The notes under the pieces: model-generated
What the model was told of the DNA's origin: nothing
What the model saw: only the letters and a program-made list of their open reading frames with translations
Database searches by the model: none
Program-made: the position numbers and the translations under genes
Part shown: positions 24,984 through 35,889 of the stretch, in pieces
How positions within the stretch are numbered: the first letter of the stretch is position 1
Layout of the letters: each line of letters starts with the position of its first letter
Origin: Alphaproteobacteria bacterium
GTDB lineage: Bacteria; Myxococcota_A; UBA796; UBA2385
DNA: 64,000 bases
Direction of reading: 5' to 3'
Assembly (NCBI GenBank): GCA_020632755.1
Contig: JACKEY010000016.1
Coordinates: 1 to 64,000 of the forward strand

Positions 24984-25947
24984 GCGGCTCTCCCGCGAGC
25001 TCGCGCGACAGCCCGCGGGCCAGGGCCCGCGCCATCTGCTGGACCACCACGTCGGGGCCCCCCTGGAAGCCACCCAGCGCGCCCAGCCGCGGCAGCTCGA
25101 AGGGGGTGAGCTGCAGCGCCGACAGCCGGGCGATCGCCTCGCGGGTGGCGTCTTCGAGCTCGGCTTCCCACCGGCCCGCGCGGAGCAGCTCGGCCACCGG
25201 ACCGGCCTGGCCGTCGCCGGCACGCACGCCGGTCGCCTGGTGCAGGCGAAGCAGCAGGGTGCGCTCGTCGGCCGTCAGCGACGGCGAGGTCGCGCGGTTG
25301 AGCATCACGACGGGCGCGGCCAGGACGGGCACCTCGGCCCGCAGCCGCTCCGCGAGCTCGATGGTCTCGTTGACCACCATCTCCTCGGGCAGCGCCACGA
25401 TGGCCAGCCGGCTGTCCGGACGAGCCAGCAGCTCGATGACCTGGTCCGCGACGTCCCGGATCGGCCCGGTCTCGAGCAGCTCCCGGGCGACCCACGGCAC
25501 CTGCAGGATGCCGACGGCGTGCCCGCTGGCCGGCAGGTCGACCACGACCTGGTCGTACTCGTCGCACAGGTGGGCGATGCGCGACAGGATGACCGTCTCG
25601 CGGACCCCCGGCGTCGCGTCCAGGAACAGGTTCACCAGCCGGTTGCGCAGGATGAGCTGCACCACCCGCTGCACGTGGATGGCCCGGTGCAGCCAGTCCT
25701 CGAGCGCCTCGAGCCAGGTGATGTTGCACAGGTCCAGGTTGCGGGCGATCGGCCGCGGCTGGAACTCGGGGGTGCGGCCCAGCAGCCCCGGCATGGGCGA
25801 CTGGAAGCTGTCGACCTCGGCCACCACCACGCGCTTGCCGCGCTCGGCCGACAGCCGCCCGCAGGCCGCGGCCAGGCTGCTCTTGCCGGTCCCGCCCTTG
25901 CCGGTGACCAGCAGCAGGCGACTGTCGAGGAGGTCGGTCAGGGGCAC
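24976..25947 (-). CDS. ArsA-family ATPase, first of a tandem pair
   Basis: A 323-residue P-loop ATPase from GTG 25947, with a GKGGTGKSS Walker A and the DLPASGHAVG switch II region usual for ArsA-like proteins. Its sequence is clearly different from the downstream partner, so the pair looks like an ancient split duplication that could form a heterodimer. No arsR, arsB or metalloid genes are near; gyrB is directly upstream. The function is unknown; client targeting or motility-related roles seen for some relatives are only possibilities. Confidence 0.82.
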   Translation of the reverse strand: MPLTDLLDSRLLLVTGKGGTGKSSLAAACGRLSAERGKRVVVAEVDSFQSPMPGLLGRTPEFQPRPIARNLDLCNITWLEALEDWLHRAIHVQRVVQLILRNRLVNLFLDATPGVRETVILSRIAHLCDEYDQVVVDLPASGHAVGILQVPWVARELLETGPIRDVADQVIELLARPDSRLAIVALPEEMVVNETIELAERLRAEVPVLAAPVVMLNRATSPSLTADERTLLLRLHQATGVRAGDGQAGPVAELLRAGRWEAELEDATREAIARLSALQLTPFELPRLGALGGFQGGPDVVVQQMARALARGLSRELAGEPHG

Positions 25948-26005
25948 GTCGGGGCCGTAACGCCGGCGATGGGGCCAGACCCGGGGACGACCTTCGCCCC
26001 CAGGC

Positions 26006-28495
<2,490 letters not shown>

Positions 28496-28644
28496 CACGC
28501 GGATCCGGGGGAGGAGGGGGCGGCCGAGGGGAGGGCCGCGCGGGAGGTCTGCCGGCGGGGAGGGGCCAGCGGAGGGAGGGCACCGCAAGTGCAGACCACG
28601 TCTACACAGGCGACCCCGTCACCTAACCAGTGGACGCCCGTTGC

Positions 28645-29823
28645 TCAAGGGGTCGGATCCACCGGGTCGGATGCCGCGGAAAGTGGCTTGCTGGCGGATT
28701 CTCCGGCAGGACGGACCGTCTCGCCGAACACGGCCCCTCCGCGCAGCCGCCACCGCACGGTCTCGCCGTCGGGCAAGGGGCCCAGCCAGCGCGGATCGGT
28801 GGTCGTCACCCACACCTGGTTGTCCAGGCCCGACAGCACCTCGATGAACCGCCCCATGCGGCCCTGATCGAGCTCGCTGGTCAGGTCGTCGACCAGCAAC
28901 ATCGGCGCTTCACCCCGGGCGCGCGCCGCGACGAGCTCGGCCAGCTTCAGCGCCAGCACCAGCGTCCGGGCCTGGCCCTGGCTGGCGTAGAGCCGGGCGC
29001 TGCGGCCCTCGAGTCCGATGCGCACGTCGTCTCGATGCGGCCCGACCAGCACCCTCCCGCGGCGGATCTCCTCGGCCTGCGCCTCGGCGAGCGCCCGGGC
29101 CAGCCGCTCCCGCACCGCGGTCAGCCCCTCCTCCTCGCCCCCCAGGCTGCTCATCCGCAGCGCGACCTTGCCCGCGTCGCCCGAACCGCCCGCGATGGCC
29201 GTGTGCATCTCCCTCACCGGCTCCAGCAACTCGGTGAGCACCTGGTGGCGGCCCAGCATCACGCGAGCCCCCAGGTCGGCCAGCCGGGCGTTCCAGGGCG
29301 CCAGCGCGGCGTCGCGGGCCCGCCCGTCCCGCAGCAGGGCGGCCTTCTGGCGCAAGGCGCGGCGGTAGTCCCGCGCGACGTCGAGGTACCGCGGACGCGC
29401 CGTGAAGACCGCGCGGTCCAGCCAGGCCCGGCGCTCGTCCGGGCCCCCCTTGATGATGCCGACGTGCTCGGGCTGGAACAGCACCGCCCGCACCACCTCG
29501 AACCAGTCGGCGAGCGACGACGGCGCGCCCCCGTCCAGCCGCAGGCTGCGCTGCCGGCCGCTGAGTCGCCACTCCAGCCGCCGCGTGCCCGTGTGGCCCA
29601 CCGCCGTGGCCCGCACGAAGGCGCCCGCCGCCCCCTGCCGCACCCACCGCGAGGGCCGGCTGTCGCGGAAGCTCCGCAGCGTGGCCAGCAGCCACACCGC
29701 TTCGAGCAGGTTCGTCTTGCCCTGGGCGTTGTCGCCGTGCAGCACGACGAACCGGGCGTCGGTGTGCAGCTCCGCCTGGTGCAGGTTCCGCCAGTCGCGG
29801 ACCGACAGCGAGGTCAGGCGAAT
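28645..29823 (-). CDS. recF: DNA replication and repair protein RecF; no ordinary start codon
   Basis: An SMC-like ABC ATPase that loads RecA at single-strand gaps. The Walker A is GDNAQGKTN, the signature region is YASQGQARTL, and Walker B is LLVDDLTSELD. The usual N-terminus (LTSLSVRDWRNL) lies before the first GTG (29745), which would remove strands 1-2. Between the in-frame dnaN stop (29835) and this segment the only codons are GCG, TCC, GCC, ATT, CGC and CTG. I place the start at ATT 29823 (392 residues), with CTG 29817 the alternative. A single T-to-G change would create ATG. Confidence 0.9.
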   Translation of the reverse strand: MRLTSLSVRDWRNLHQAELHTDARFVVLHGDNAQGKTNLLEAVWLLATLRSFRDSRPSRWVRQGAAGAFVRATAVGHTGTRRLEWRLSGRQRSLRLDGGAPSSLADWFEVVRAVLFQPEHVGIIKGGPDERRAWLDRAVFTARPRYLDVARDYRRALRQKAALLRDGRARDAALAPWNARLADLGARVMLGRHQVLTELLEPVREMHTAIAGGSGDAGKVALRMSSLGGEEEGLTAVRERLARALAEAQAEEIRRGRVLVGPHRDDVRIGLEGRSARLYASQGQARTLVLALKLAELVAARARGEAPMLLVDDLTSELDQGRMGRFIEVLSGLDNQVWVTTTDPRWLGPLPDGETVRWRLRGGAVFGETVRPAGESASKPLSAASDPVDPTP

Positions 29824-29832
29824 GGCGGACGC

Positions 29833-30951
29833 TCAGTCCAGCCGCATCGGCATGACGACGAACACGGCGTCGTCCCGATCCGGCAGGCGCACGATGCAGG
29901 GATCCAGCACGTCGTTGAGCTGCAGCTCGAGCTGATCGCTGCGGGTCGCGGAGAGCACGTCCTGGAAGTACCGGACGTTGAAGCCGGTGAACAGCGGCTC
30001 GCCGTCGAGCTCGGCCGGCACGGTCTCGCGGGCGTTGCCCAGGTCGACGTTGTCGGCGGTCAGCACCAGCTGGTCGGGCTCGAAGGCGAAGCGGACGGAG
30101 TGGTTGCGGTCGCTGGCGACGATGGCGACCCGCTTGAGCGCGGCCGCGAAGGCTTCGCGCTGCACCCGCACGCTGCGGCGGCTGGCCTGGGGCAGGACCT
30201 GCCGGTAGTTCGGGAACTCGCCGTCGATGAGCCGCACCATCAGGGTCAGGGCCGCGGTGCTGAAGGTGGCCGAGCGTTCGCCGAAGGCGATCTTCCACTC
30301 TTCGCCGTCGGCGTCGCAGAGCTTGCGGATCTCGCCGAGGGCCTTGCGCGGCACCAGCATGCGGCGACCCATGCCGAGGTCGCCGGCGAAGGGCGCTTCG
30401 GACCAGGACAGGCGGCTGCCGTCGGTGGTCACGACCCGGATGCGGGTGCTGCCGTCGTCGCCGTGCACTTCTTCGATGTGGGCGCCGTTGAGGCCATAGC
30501 GGTTGTCGTCGGCCGACACCGAGAACTGGGTCTCTTCGATGAGCCGGCGGAGCTCCCCGCCCGAGATCGTGAGCGCCGCGCGATCGTCGCGGGTGGGCAG
30601 CGGGGGGAACTCGTCGGCGGCCATGCCGACCACGGTGAACTCGGCCGCGCCGCAGCGGATGGCCAGGCGGTTGCCGGGCTGGCTCTGCAGGTGCACCGTC
30701 GGCTCGGGCAGGCTGCGCGCGATCTGGAAGAAGTGGGCGGCATCGACCGACAGCTCGCCGGGCTCCTCCACCCGCGCGGTGTACTCGGCGACCAGCGCCA
30801 GCGCGGTGTCGGTGGCCGTCATGACCAGGCCGCCGTCGCGGGCCTGGAGCAGCACGTGGGAGAGGGCCTGGGTGGTCGGCCGGCGCTCGACGATGCCCTG
30901 GACGCGGGCCAGGCCGCGGATGAGCTCGTCCCGCTCGATGTAGAGGTCCAT
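29833..30951 (-). CDS. dnaN: DNA polymerase III beta sliding clamp
   Basis: A 372-residue three-domain clamp with typical blocks: IERRPTTQALSHVLL near the N-terminus, ATDTALAL in domain 1, EFPNYRQVLP in domain 2-3 and the C-terminal VMPMRL, close to the family's MPMR(L). It encircles DNA and tethers polymerase III. It sits between the origin-like gap and recF in the classic dnaA-dnaN-recF-gyrB order. The stop precedes recF with no room for an independent ribosome site. Confidence 0.97.
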   Translation of the reverse strand: MDLYIERDELIRGLARVQGIVERRPTTQALSHVLLQARDGGLVMTATDTALALVAEYTARVEEPGELSVDAAHFFQIARSLPEPTVHLQSQPGNRLAIRCGAAEFTVVGMAADEFPPLPTRDDRAALTISGGELRRLIEETQFSVSADDNRYGLNGAHIEEVHGDDGSTRIRVVTTDGSRLSWSEAPFAGDLGMGRRMLVPRKALGEIRKLCDADGEEWKIAFGERSATFSTAALTLMVRLIDGEFPNYRQVLPQASRRSVRVQREAFAAALKRVAIVASDRNHSVRFAFEPDQLVLTADNVDLGNARETVPAELDGEPLFTGFNVRYFQDVLSATRSDQLELQLNDVLDPCIVRLPDRDDAVFVVMPMRLD

Positions 30952-31557
30952 GGTGCGTTCCCCGTGGGTCGTCGCCGCCAGGTTCCGGAGCGCGGAGTCC
31001 GGCCTGCGGCCAAGCGCCTGTAGTGTCCTGCAAGGGCGCGGGCAATGCCAGCGGATCCCGCTCGTCGCGCGCACCGACCCGGGGTGCCGGGCGAGCCTCG
31101 GTGCAGCGATGGCTGCGACGGGAGAACATCAGGTTCTCTTGGATCAAGTCGTAGTCACAGGGCCTGTGGACGCTGGGGACAACCGCTGGGATCCCGGTCT
31201 CCTGCCGATCGTGGACGACCTCGGGTTGTGGGTCGAGCTGGGGACGGGCTGACAGGACTGTGGGAAGACCTCCGACCGACGCCGGTCGGTGTGGAAGACC
31301 CGGGCACTCGTCCCTGGTCCTCCCGCGGGTGTCCCACAGCCGCCGACAGGTTGTCCCCACCGTTATCCACAGGTATTGACGATCCCGTTCCCGCTGCGAG
31401 TTCGCGGCTGAAGTCGGCGAGAACATCGACCAGGTCGTAGGGATCGCCGCAGATCCCATCGTGGATCCACCTGTGCGAGATCACACGATCCCTCTGTGTG
31501 ACGAATTCGTCCCCAGGACGGCGGGGCGGACGGGCGCAGGGCTGGCGGTGGTGGCGC
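30952..31557. other. Putative oriC: dnaA-dnaN intergenic region
   Basis: This 606-bp gap holds no gene. It has one perfect DnaA box (TTATCCACA, 31363-31371) and several relaxed matches: TTGTCCCCA at 31351, TGTCCCACA at 31330, TGTGGAAGA at 31290, TGTGGGAAG at 31259 and TGTGGACGC at 31165. The perfect palindrome GTGGATCCAC lies at 31461-31470. The position next to dnaA and the switch of gene orientation nearby support an origin. No strongly AT-rich unwinding element is obvious here. Confidence 0.65.
31363..31371 (+). promoter_or_regulatory. Consensus DnaA box
   Basis: Exact TTATCCACA, followed by G. It is the strongest member of a cluster of related nonamers spread over 31165-31371. Confidence 0.75.
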
Positions 31558-32949
31558 TCAGCGCGCGAGCATGCGCTCGATGGTGTCCACGGTGTTCCGC
31601 AGGTCCGGCTCCTTGTCCCGCAGCCGCTTGATCTTCTTGCAGGCGTGCTGGACCGACGAGTGGTCCCGGTTGCCGAAGACGCGGCCGATCTCGGGGAAGG
31701 ACAGCTCGGTGTGCTCGCGGACGAGCCACATGGCGATGTGCCGGGGCCGCACGATCTGCTTGAGGCGTCGGGTGCCCTTGAGGTCGGCCACCTTCAGGCT
31801 GAAGAAGCGCGCCACGGCCTGCACGATCTCGTCGGCGGTGAGCGGAGCGGGGGCATCGGGCAGGATGCCTGCCAGGTGCTTGCGGGCCAGCTCGACGGTC
31901 GGCGGCCGGCCCCCGAGCTGCAGCTTGGACACGGCGTCGAGGCGGTTGAGCACGCCCTCGAGCTCCCGGATGGAGCCCAGGACCCGGCCAGCGATCCACT
32001 GCGCGAGCTCGTCGTCGATCCGCAGGTCGAGCTCGTCCGCCTTCTGCCGCAGGATGGCGAGCATGGTCTCGACATCGGGGGCCTGCGTGTCGGCCAGCAT
32101 GCCGCTCTCGCAGCGGGTGCGCAGCCGAGGCTCGAACTTGTCGATCTCGCGGGGGAGCACGTCGGCGGTGAAGACGATCTGCTTGCCGCGGTCCTTGAGG
32201 TACTCGAAGGTGTGGAAGAGCTCTTCCTGGGTGCGGTCCTTGCCGCCGATGAACTGCACGTCGTCGAGCAGCAGCACGTCGGGCTGGCGGCGGTACTTGT
32301 CCCGGAACTCGGCCTGCTTGTGGTAGCGCAGCGAGTCGATGAGCTCGTTGGTGAACTGCTCGGCGGTCACGTAGAGCACGCGGGCGTCGGGCGTGGCCTG
32401 GCGGATCTGGTTGCCGATCGCCTGCATCAGGTGGGTCTTGCCCAGGCCCGTGTCCCCGTAGATGAACAGGGGGTTGTACTGGGGCTCGCCAGGTGCGTCG
32501 GCGACGGCCTGGGCGGCCGCATGCGCGAACTGGTTGCAGGCGCCGACCACGAAGTTGTGGAAGGTCTTGTCCGGCGCGACCCCGGGGCTGTTGCGGGCCG
32601 CACGGGTCGGAGGGCTCTTGGGAGCGGCTGGCGCGGGGGCCGCGGAGCGAGGTGCGGCATCGGCCGTCGCCACGGCAGGAGGGGGCCGCTCGGCGGAGGC
32701 GACGTCGAGATCGACGGGGACCGTGCCGCCCGTGTGCTCGACCAGGGCCTGCTCGATCGAGCCCAGGAAGTTGTCGCGGATCCAGTCCAGGTAGTAGCGG
32801 TTGGGCAGGCTCAGCACGAGCCGGTCCGGAGTCGAGGCGCTGACATCGACCACCCCGCGGATCCAGACGTCGTAGTGCTCGGGTCCGATGCGCTGTCGCA
32901 GCGCTCCCTGGATCGCGGACCATGCATCCTGCACGCGTACTCCTGCCAT
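31558..32949 (-). CDS. dnaA: Chromosomal replication initiator protein DnaA
   Basis: A 463-residue AAA+ initiator. Domain I (AWSAIQGALRQRIGPEHYDVWI) is followed by an Ala/Pro-rich domain II linker. Walker A (GDTGLGKTH) lies near residue 163 and Walker B is LLLDDVQF. The DNA-binding helix-turn-helix carries DHSSVQHACKKI, which reads DnaA boxes. The ATG at 32949 is used, but GTG 32934 has a better ribosome site (AGGAG five bases upstream) and starts exactly at domain I. The gene is divergent from rpmH. Confidence 0.97.
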   Translation of the reverse strand: MAGVRVQDAWSAIQGALRQRIGPEHYDVWIRGVVDVSASTPDRLVLSLPNRYYLDWIRDNFLGSIEQALVEHTGGTVPVDLDVASAERPPPAVATADAAPRSAAPAPAAPKSPPTRAARNSPGVAPDKTFHNFVVGACNQFAHAAAQAVADAPGEPQYNPLFIYGDTGLGKTHLMQAIGNQIRQATPDARVLYVTAEQFTNELIDSLRYHKQAEFRDKYRRQPDVLLLDDVQFIGGKDRTQEELFHTFEYLKDRGKQIVFTADVLPREIDKFEPRLRTRCESGMLADTQAPDVETMLAILRQKADELDLRIDDELAQWIAGRVLGSIRELEGVLNRLDAVSKLQLGGRPPTVELARKHLAGILPDAPAPLTADEIVQAVARFFSLKVADLKGTRRLKQIVRPRHIAMWLVREHTELSFPEIGRVFGNRDHSSVQHACKKIKRLRDKEPDLRNTVDTIERMLAR

Positions 32950-33070
32950 GGCGCAGCGGATCGCTGCGCATGGTGGTTCTCGGACCGCCCGGGGGAGGGG
33001 TCGCCGTCCCGGGTTCCCTGGCGACGCGGCACCGCTGCCGCGACCGCCTGGACGGTAACAAGCGGGCCGG

Positions 33071-33082
33071 GTTGTCCACAAC
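33071..33082. promoter_or_regulatory. DnaA-box-like palindrome upstream of dnaA
   Basis: GTTGT and ACAAC flank CC, and the element contains TTGTCCACA, one base from the consensus box. It could mediate DnaA autoregulation or be the second half of a bipartite origin. A short A-rich stretch (TTTGAAAAAA, about 33163-33172) lies nearby. The rest of the 32950-33409 gap holds no gene. Confidence 0.5.
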
Positions 33083-33299
33083 CTGAGGACGACCGCGCAA
33101 GTACCAGCAACGGCGCTCGCGGTCTCGTCGATGATCGGCTGCAGACCGATGTGATCGCCGAGTTTGAAAAAACCGTGTCGGTCGCGATCCGGCGGGATCG
33201 GGCCGCTCGAGGGGCGGCAGCGGGGGCGCACAGGCGGCCCTGTGTACCGCCGGCTGGGGAAACCCTGTGGAGAGGTGACGGCGAGGCTGCCCGAAACGC

Positions 33300-33328
33300 T
33301 TGACCCGGGAAGGAGGACGGACTACTGG
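33300..33328 (+). promoter_or_regulatory. Possible rpmH promoter
   Basis: TTGACC at 33300-33305 and TACTGG at 33323-33328 are separated by 17 bases, about 80 bases upstream of the rpmH start. The -35 is good, the -10 poor. Confidence 0.4.
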
Positions 33329-33409
33329 CCCCTGTCTGCGTGCCCCGGCCACGCGTGTGTCCATGCCGGACGCCGCTGGCTCCTGGGGCCAGCGCCATCG
33401 GAGGATCCC

Positions 33410-33565
33410 ATGAAGCGCACCTACCAGCCCAGCAACATCAAGCGGAAGCGCAGCCACGGCTTCCGTTCCCGCATGAAGACCGCCGGCGGCCGCAAGGTCC
33501 TGAGCCGTCGCCGCGCCAAGGGCCGCAAGCGCCTGGTGCCCACCGTCGGCACCAAGCGCACCTGA
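33410..33565 (+). CDS. rpmH: 50S ribosomal protein L34
   Basis: A 51-residue, very basic protein beginning KRTYQPSNIKRKRSHGFRSR, the L34 signature, then GRKVLSRRRAKGRKRL. It binds 23S rRNA in the large subunit. GGAGG lies five bases upstream of the ATG. The C-terminus (VPTVGTKRT) is a few residues longer than the usual 44-46-residue protein. Its TGA stop overlaps a CTG that is the best rnpA start candidate. Confidence 0.96.
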   Translation: MKRTYQPSNIKRKRSHGFRSRMKTAGGRKVLSRRRAKGRKRLVPTVGTKRT

Positions 33566-33927
33566 GTCCGGCGGGCGTCCTGCGCTTCTCCCGGGACCTG
33601 CGCCTGCGCAAGCGCGCGGACTACCAGCGGGTCCAGGGAAACGGGCGTCGGCATCGCGAGCGGGACCTGCTCCTGCTGTACCTGCCGTCGGACGAGCCCG
33701 GGACCCGCGTCGGCATCACGGCGAGTCGCAAGGTCGGAGGAGCGGTGGTTCGCAATCGGGTCAAGCGGTGGCTTCGCGAAGCCATCCGACACGAGCACCA
33801 CGCGCTCCCCGCGGGCCTCGACGTCGTGATCATCGCGCACGCCTCGGCGGCGGACGCGGGTGCCGACGGTCTCCGGGGCCAGGTCCGGCAAGCCTTCGGG
33901 CGCATCGGTCGTAGAGGTGGCCGTTGA
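33562..33927 (+). CDS. rnpA: Ribonuclease P protein component; apparent CTG start in a CTGA overlap
   Basis: From CTG 33562 the product is 121 residues, normal for RnpA, the protein subunit that helps the RNase P RNA trim tRNA 5' leaders. Conserved parts are FSRDLRLRKRADYQRV, the VGITASRKVG strand and the RNR helix RNRVKRWLREA. No ATG, GTG or TTG lies between the rpmH stop and this conserved region. The frame stays open backward through all of rpmH to GTG 33340, so a Thermus-like long rnpA enclosing rpmH is the alternative. The stop overlaps yidD as TTGA. Confidence 0.9.
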   Translation: MSPAGVLRFSRDLRLRKRADYQRVQGNGRRHRERDLLLLYLPSDEPGTRVGITASRKVGGAVVRNRVKRWLREAIRHEHHALPAGLDVVIIAHASAADAGADGLRGQVRQAFGRIGRRGGR

Positions 33928-34184
33928 AGGCCACCGACCCGCTGGTCTGGACGATCCGTGGGTACCAGAAGCTCATCTCCCCGCTGACACCGCCCATGTG
34001 CCGCTTCACGCCCACCTGCAGCCAGTACGCCGTGGAAGCCCTGCAGGTCCACGGCCTGGTGCGGGGCAGCGCGCTGGCCGCGTGGCGCATCGCCCGCTGC
34101 CAGCCGCTGAGTGCCGGCGGGCACGATCCGGTCCCACCGCCACATGGCGCACTGGCGACCGACGACGGAGCCACCGATGGGTAG
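33924..34184 (+). CDS. yidD: Membrane protein insertion efficiency factor YidD
   Basis: An 86-residue protein from TTG 33924, overlapping the rnpA stop. The family core is complete: GYQKLISPLTPPMCRFTPTCSQYA, then HG...G and the RIARCQPLSAGGHDPVP ending. Its small amphipathic N-terminal helix associates with the inner membrane and assists YidC/Sec insertion. The last eight bases overlap the yidC start, so rnpA-yidD-yidC form one coupled operon. Residues after PVP are a short species-specific tail. Confidence 0.95.
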   Translation: MKATDPLVWTIRGYQKLISPLTPPMCRFTPTCSQYAVEALQVHGLVRGSALAAWRIARCQPLSAGGHDPVPPPHGALATDDGATDG

Positions 34185-35847
34185 CGACAACGACCGCCGG
34201 GTTCTGCTGGCCATCGTCCTGAGCCTGGGCGTGTACTACCTGTGGGTCGCCTTCTTCGCGCCTCCTCCCCCGCCGGCCGTCGCCCCGGAAGACCCGACCA
34301 CGGTCGCCGAGGCCCCGGCGGACCCTCCCTCGGACGCGACTCCCTCGATCGGCACCGCTCCCGATGTGCCGGCCCGGGTCGTCGAGACCGTGCCCGAGCG
34401 CAGCGAGTCCTTCGGCTCCCAGGTCTGGGGCGGCCAGGTCACCTCGTCCGAAGGCGTCATCCGCGACATCACCCTGCACACCGTCACTGCCGAGCCCGAG
34501 GTCACCACCCTGTGGAGCTGGGTGGCCGCCAAGGTCAAGGGCGAAGCGGACGGGGGCTGGTCCCCCTACGTCGGCGGAGACGCCGAGAAGCGGCTGCTCA
34601 CGTCGAGCGGCGCCTTCGGGCTGGCGGGCGCTGGCGCCCTGGGTGGCGACGGTGGCTACTCCCTGACCCGCGACGGGCAGGCCTGGGTGGCGAAGCGGAC
34701 GCTGCCGTCCGGGCTCTCCATCGAGAAGCGTTTCGCTCCGGGCGCGGACCCGCACACCCTCGCCGTCAGCGTGACCTTCCGCAACGGCACGGGTGCGGCG
34801 GTCGATCGCCTGTGGATCGGTGTCGTCGACGAGATGTCGGGTGACGCCGGTCGGTTCGTGAACGCCGCACGGCCCCAGGCCGTGGTCGATGGCGACATGG
34901 AACACCTGATGAACCTCAAGGACCTGGCCGGCGAAGACGACGAGCGCTTCGACGGGCCGGTCCAGTGGGTGGGCGTCGGCGACCGCTACTTCATGAACGT
35001 GCTGGCCCTCTCCGAGCCCGTCCCCGGCGAGGTCGTCTTCGACACCATGGCCGACGGCCGCAGCGGCGCCTTCTTCATCGACGCCGCGTCGCTCCCCGCT
35101 GGCGAGAGCCGCACCTACGAGCTGACGGGCTTCATCGGCCCCAAGGAGCTCGGCCTGCTACAGTCGGTCGGCTTCGGGCTGGAAGACTCCGTCGAGTTCG
35201 GCATCTTCGGCTTCTTCAGCAAGGTGCTGCTGTTCCTGCTCAAGCTCTTCCAGAAGGCGCTGGTCAACTGGGGCCTGTCGATCATCGGCCTGACCGTGCT
35301 GGTCAAGGTGATCTTCTTCCCCCTGACCCAGAAGGCCTTCGTCAGCTCCAAGAAGATGTCCGCCCTGCAGCCGATGATGAAGGAGATGCAGGAGAAGTAC
35401 AAGGACAACAAGGAGCTGCAGAGCGTCGAGACGATGAAGCTCTTCAAGGAGCACGGGGTCAACCCGATGGGCGGCTGTCTGCCGACCTTCATCCAGATGC
35501 CCGTCTGGTTCGCGCTCTACGGCGTCATGCTCAACAGCGTCGAGCTCTACGACAGCTCCTTCCTGTACCTCAAGGACCTGACCGCTCCGGACCCCTACGG
35601 TGTGCTCCCCCTGGCCTACGTCGTCCTGATGGTGGCCCAGCAGCGGATGATGCCCACCGGCAACATGGACCCCACCCAGCAGAAGGTCATGAAGATGATC
35701 CCGCTGGTGTTCGGCTTCATGATGTTCGGCTTCCCGTCGGGCCTGGTGCTCTACTTCTCGGTGAACATCCTGCTCACCATCTTCCAGCAGTGGCTGATCA
35801 ACAAGACCTACAAGGGTCCGACGCCCGCGGCCGGTGCCGCCACCTGA
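34177..35847 (+). CDS. yidC: Membrane protein insertase YidC
   Basis: A 556-residue inner-membrane insertase. An N-terminal anchor (VLLAIVLSLGVYYLWVAFF) is followed by a large periplasmic beta domain and then the conserved five-helix 60KD core. That core shows SSKKMSALQPMMKEM, the hairpin EHGVNPMGGCLPTFIQMPVW and the C-terminal GLVLYFSVNILLTIFQQ. The hydrophilic-groove basic residue, Arg in E. coli, appears to be Lys here (VLVKVIFFPLT). Start ATG 34177 has GGAG upstream. Confidence 0.96.
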   Translation: MGSDNDRRVLLAIVLSLGVYYLWVAFFAPPPPPAVAPEDPTTVAEAPADPPSDATPSIGTAPDVPARVVETVPERSESFGSQVWGGQVTSSEGVIRDITLHTVTAEPEVTTLWSWVAAKVKGEADGGWSPYVGGDAEKRLLTSSGAFGLAGAGALGGDGGYSLTRDGQAWVAKRTLPSGLSIEKRFAPGADPHTLAVSVTFRNGTGAAVDRLWIGVVDEMSGDAGRFVNAARPQAVVDGDMEHLMNLKDLAGEDDERFDGPVQWVGVGDRYFMNVLALSEPVPGEVVFDTMADGRSGAFFIDAASLPAGESRTYELTGFIGPKELGLLQSVGFGLEDSVEFGIFGFFSKVLLFLLKLFQKALVNWGLSIIGLTVLVKVIFFPLTQKAFVSSKKMSALQPMMKEMQEKYKDNKELQSVETMKLFKEHGVNPMGGCLPTFIQMPVWFALYGVMLNSVELYDSSFLYLKDLTAPDPYGVLPLAYVVLMVAQQRMMPTGNMDPTQQKVMKMIPLVFGFMMFGFPSGLVLYFSVNILLTIFQQWLINKTYKGPTPAAGAAT

Positions 35848-35889
35848 GCACCCCGCCGCGAGGCGCTGCGCGCGTCCATCGGAGAGAAC

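Noticed and set aside
23838..25947. Arsenic resistance assignment for the ArsA-like pair
   Set aside because: No metalloid-binding Cys motif, arsB, arsR or arsD nearby.
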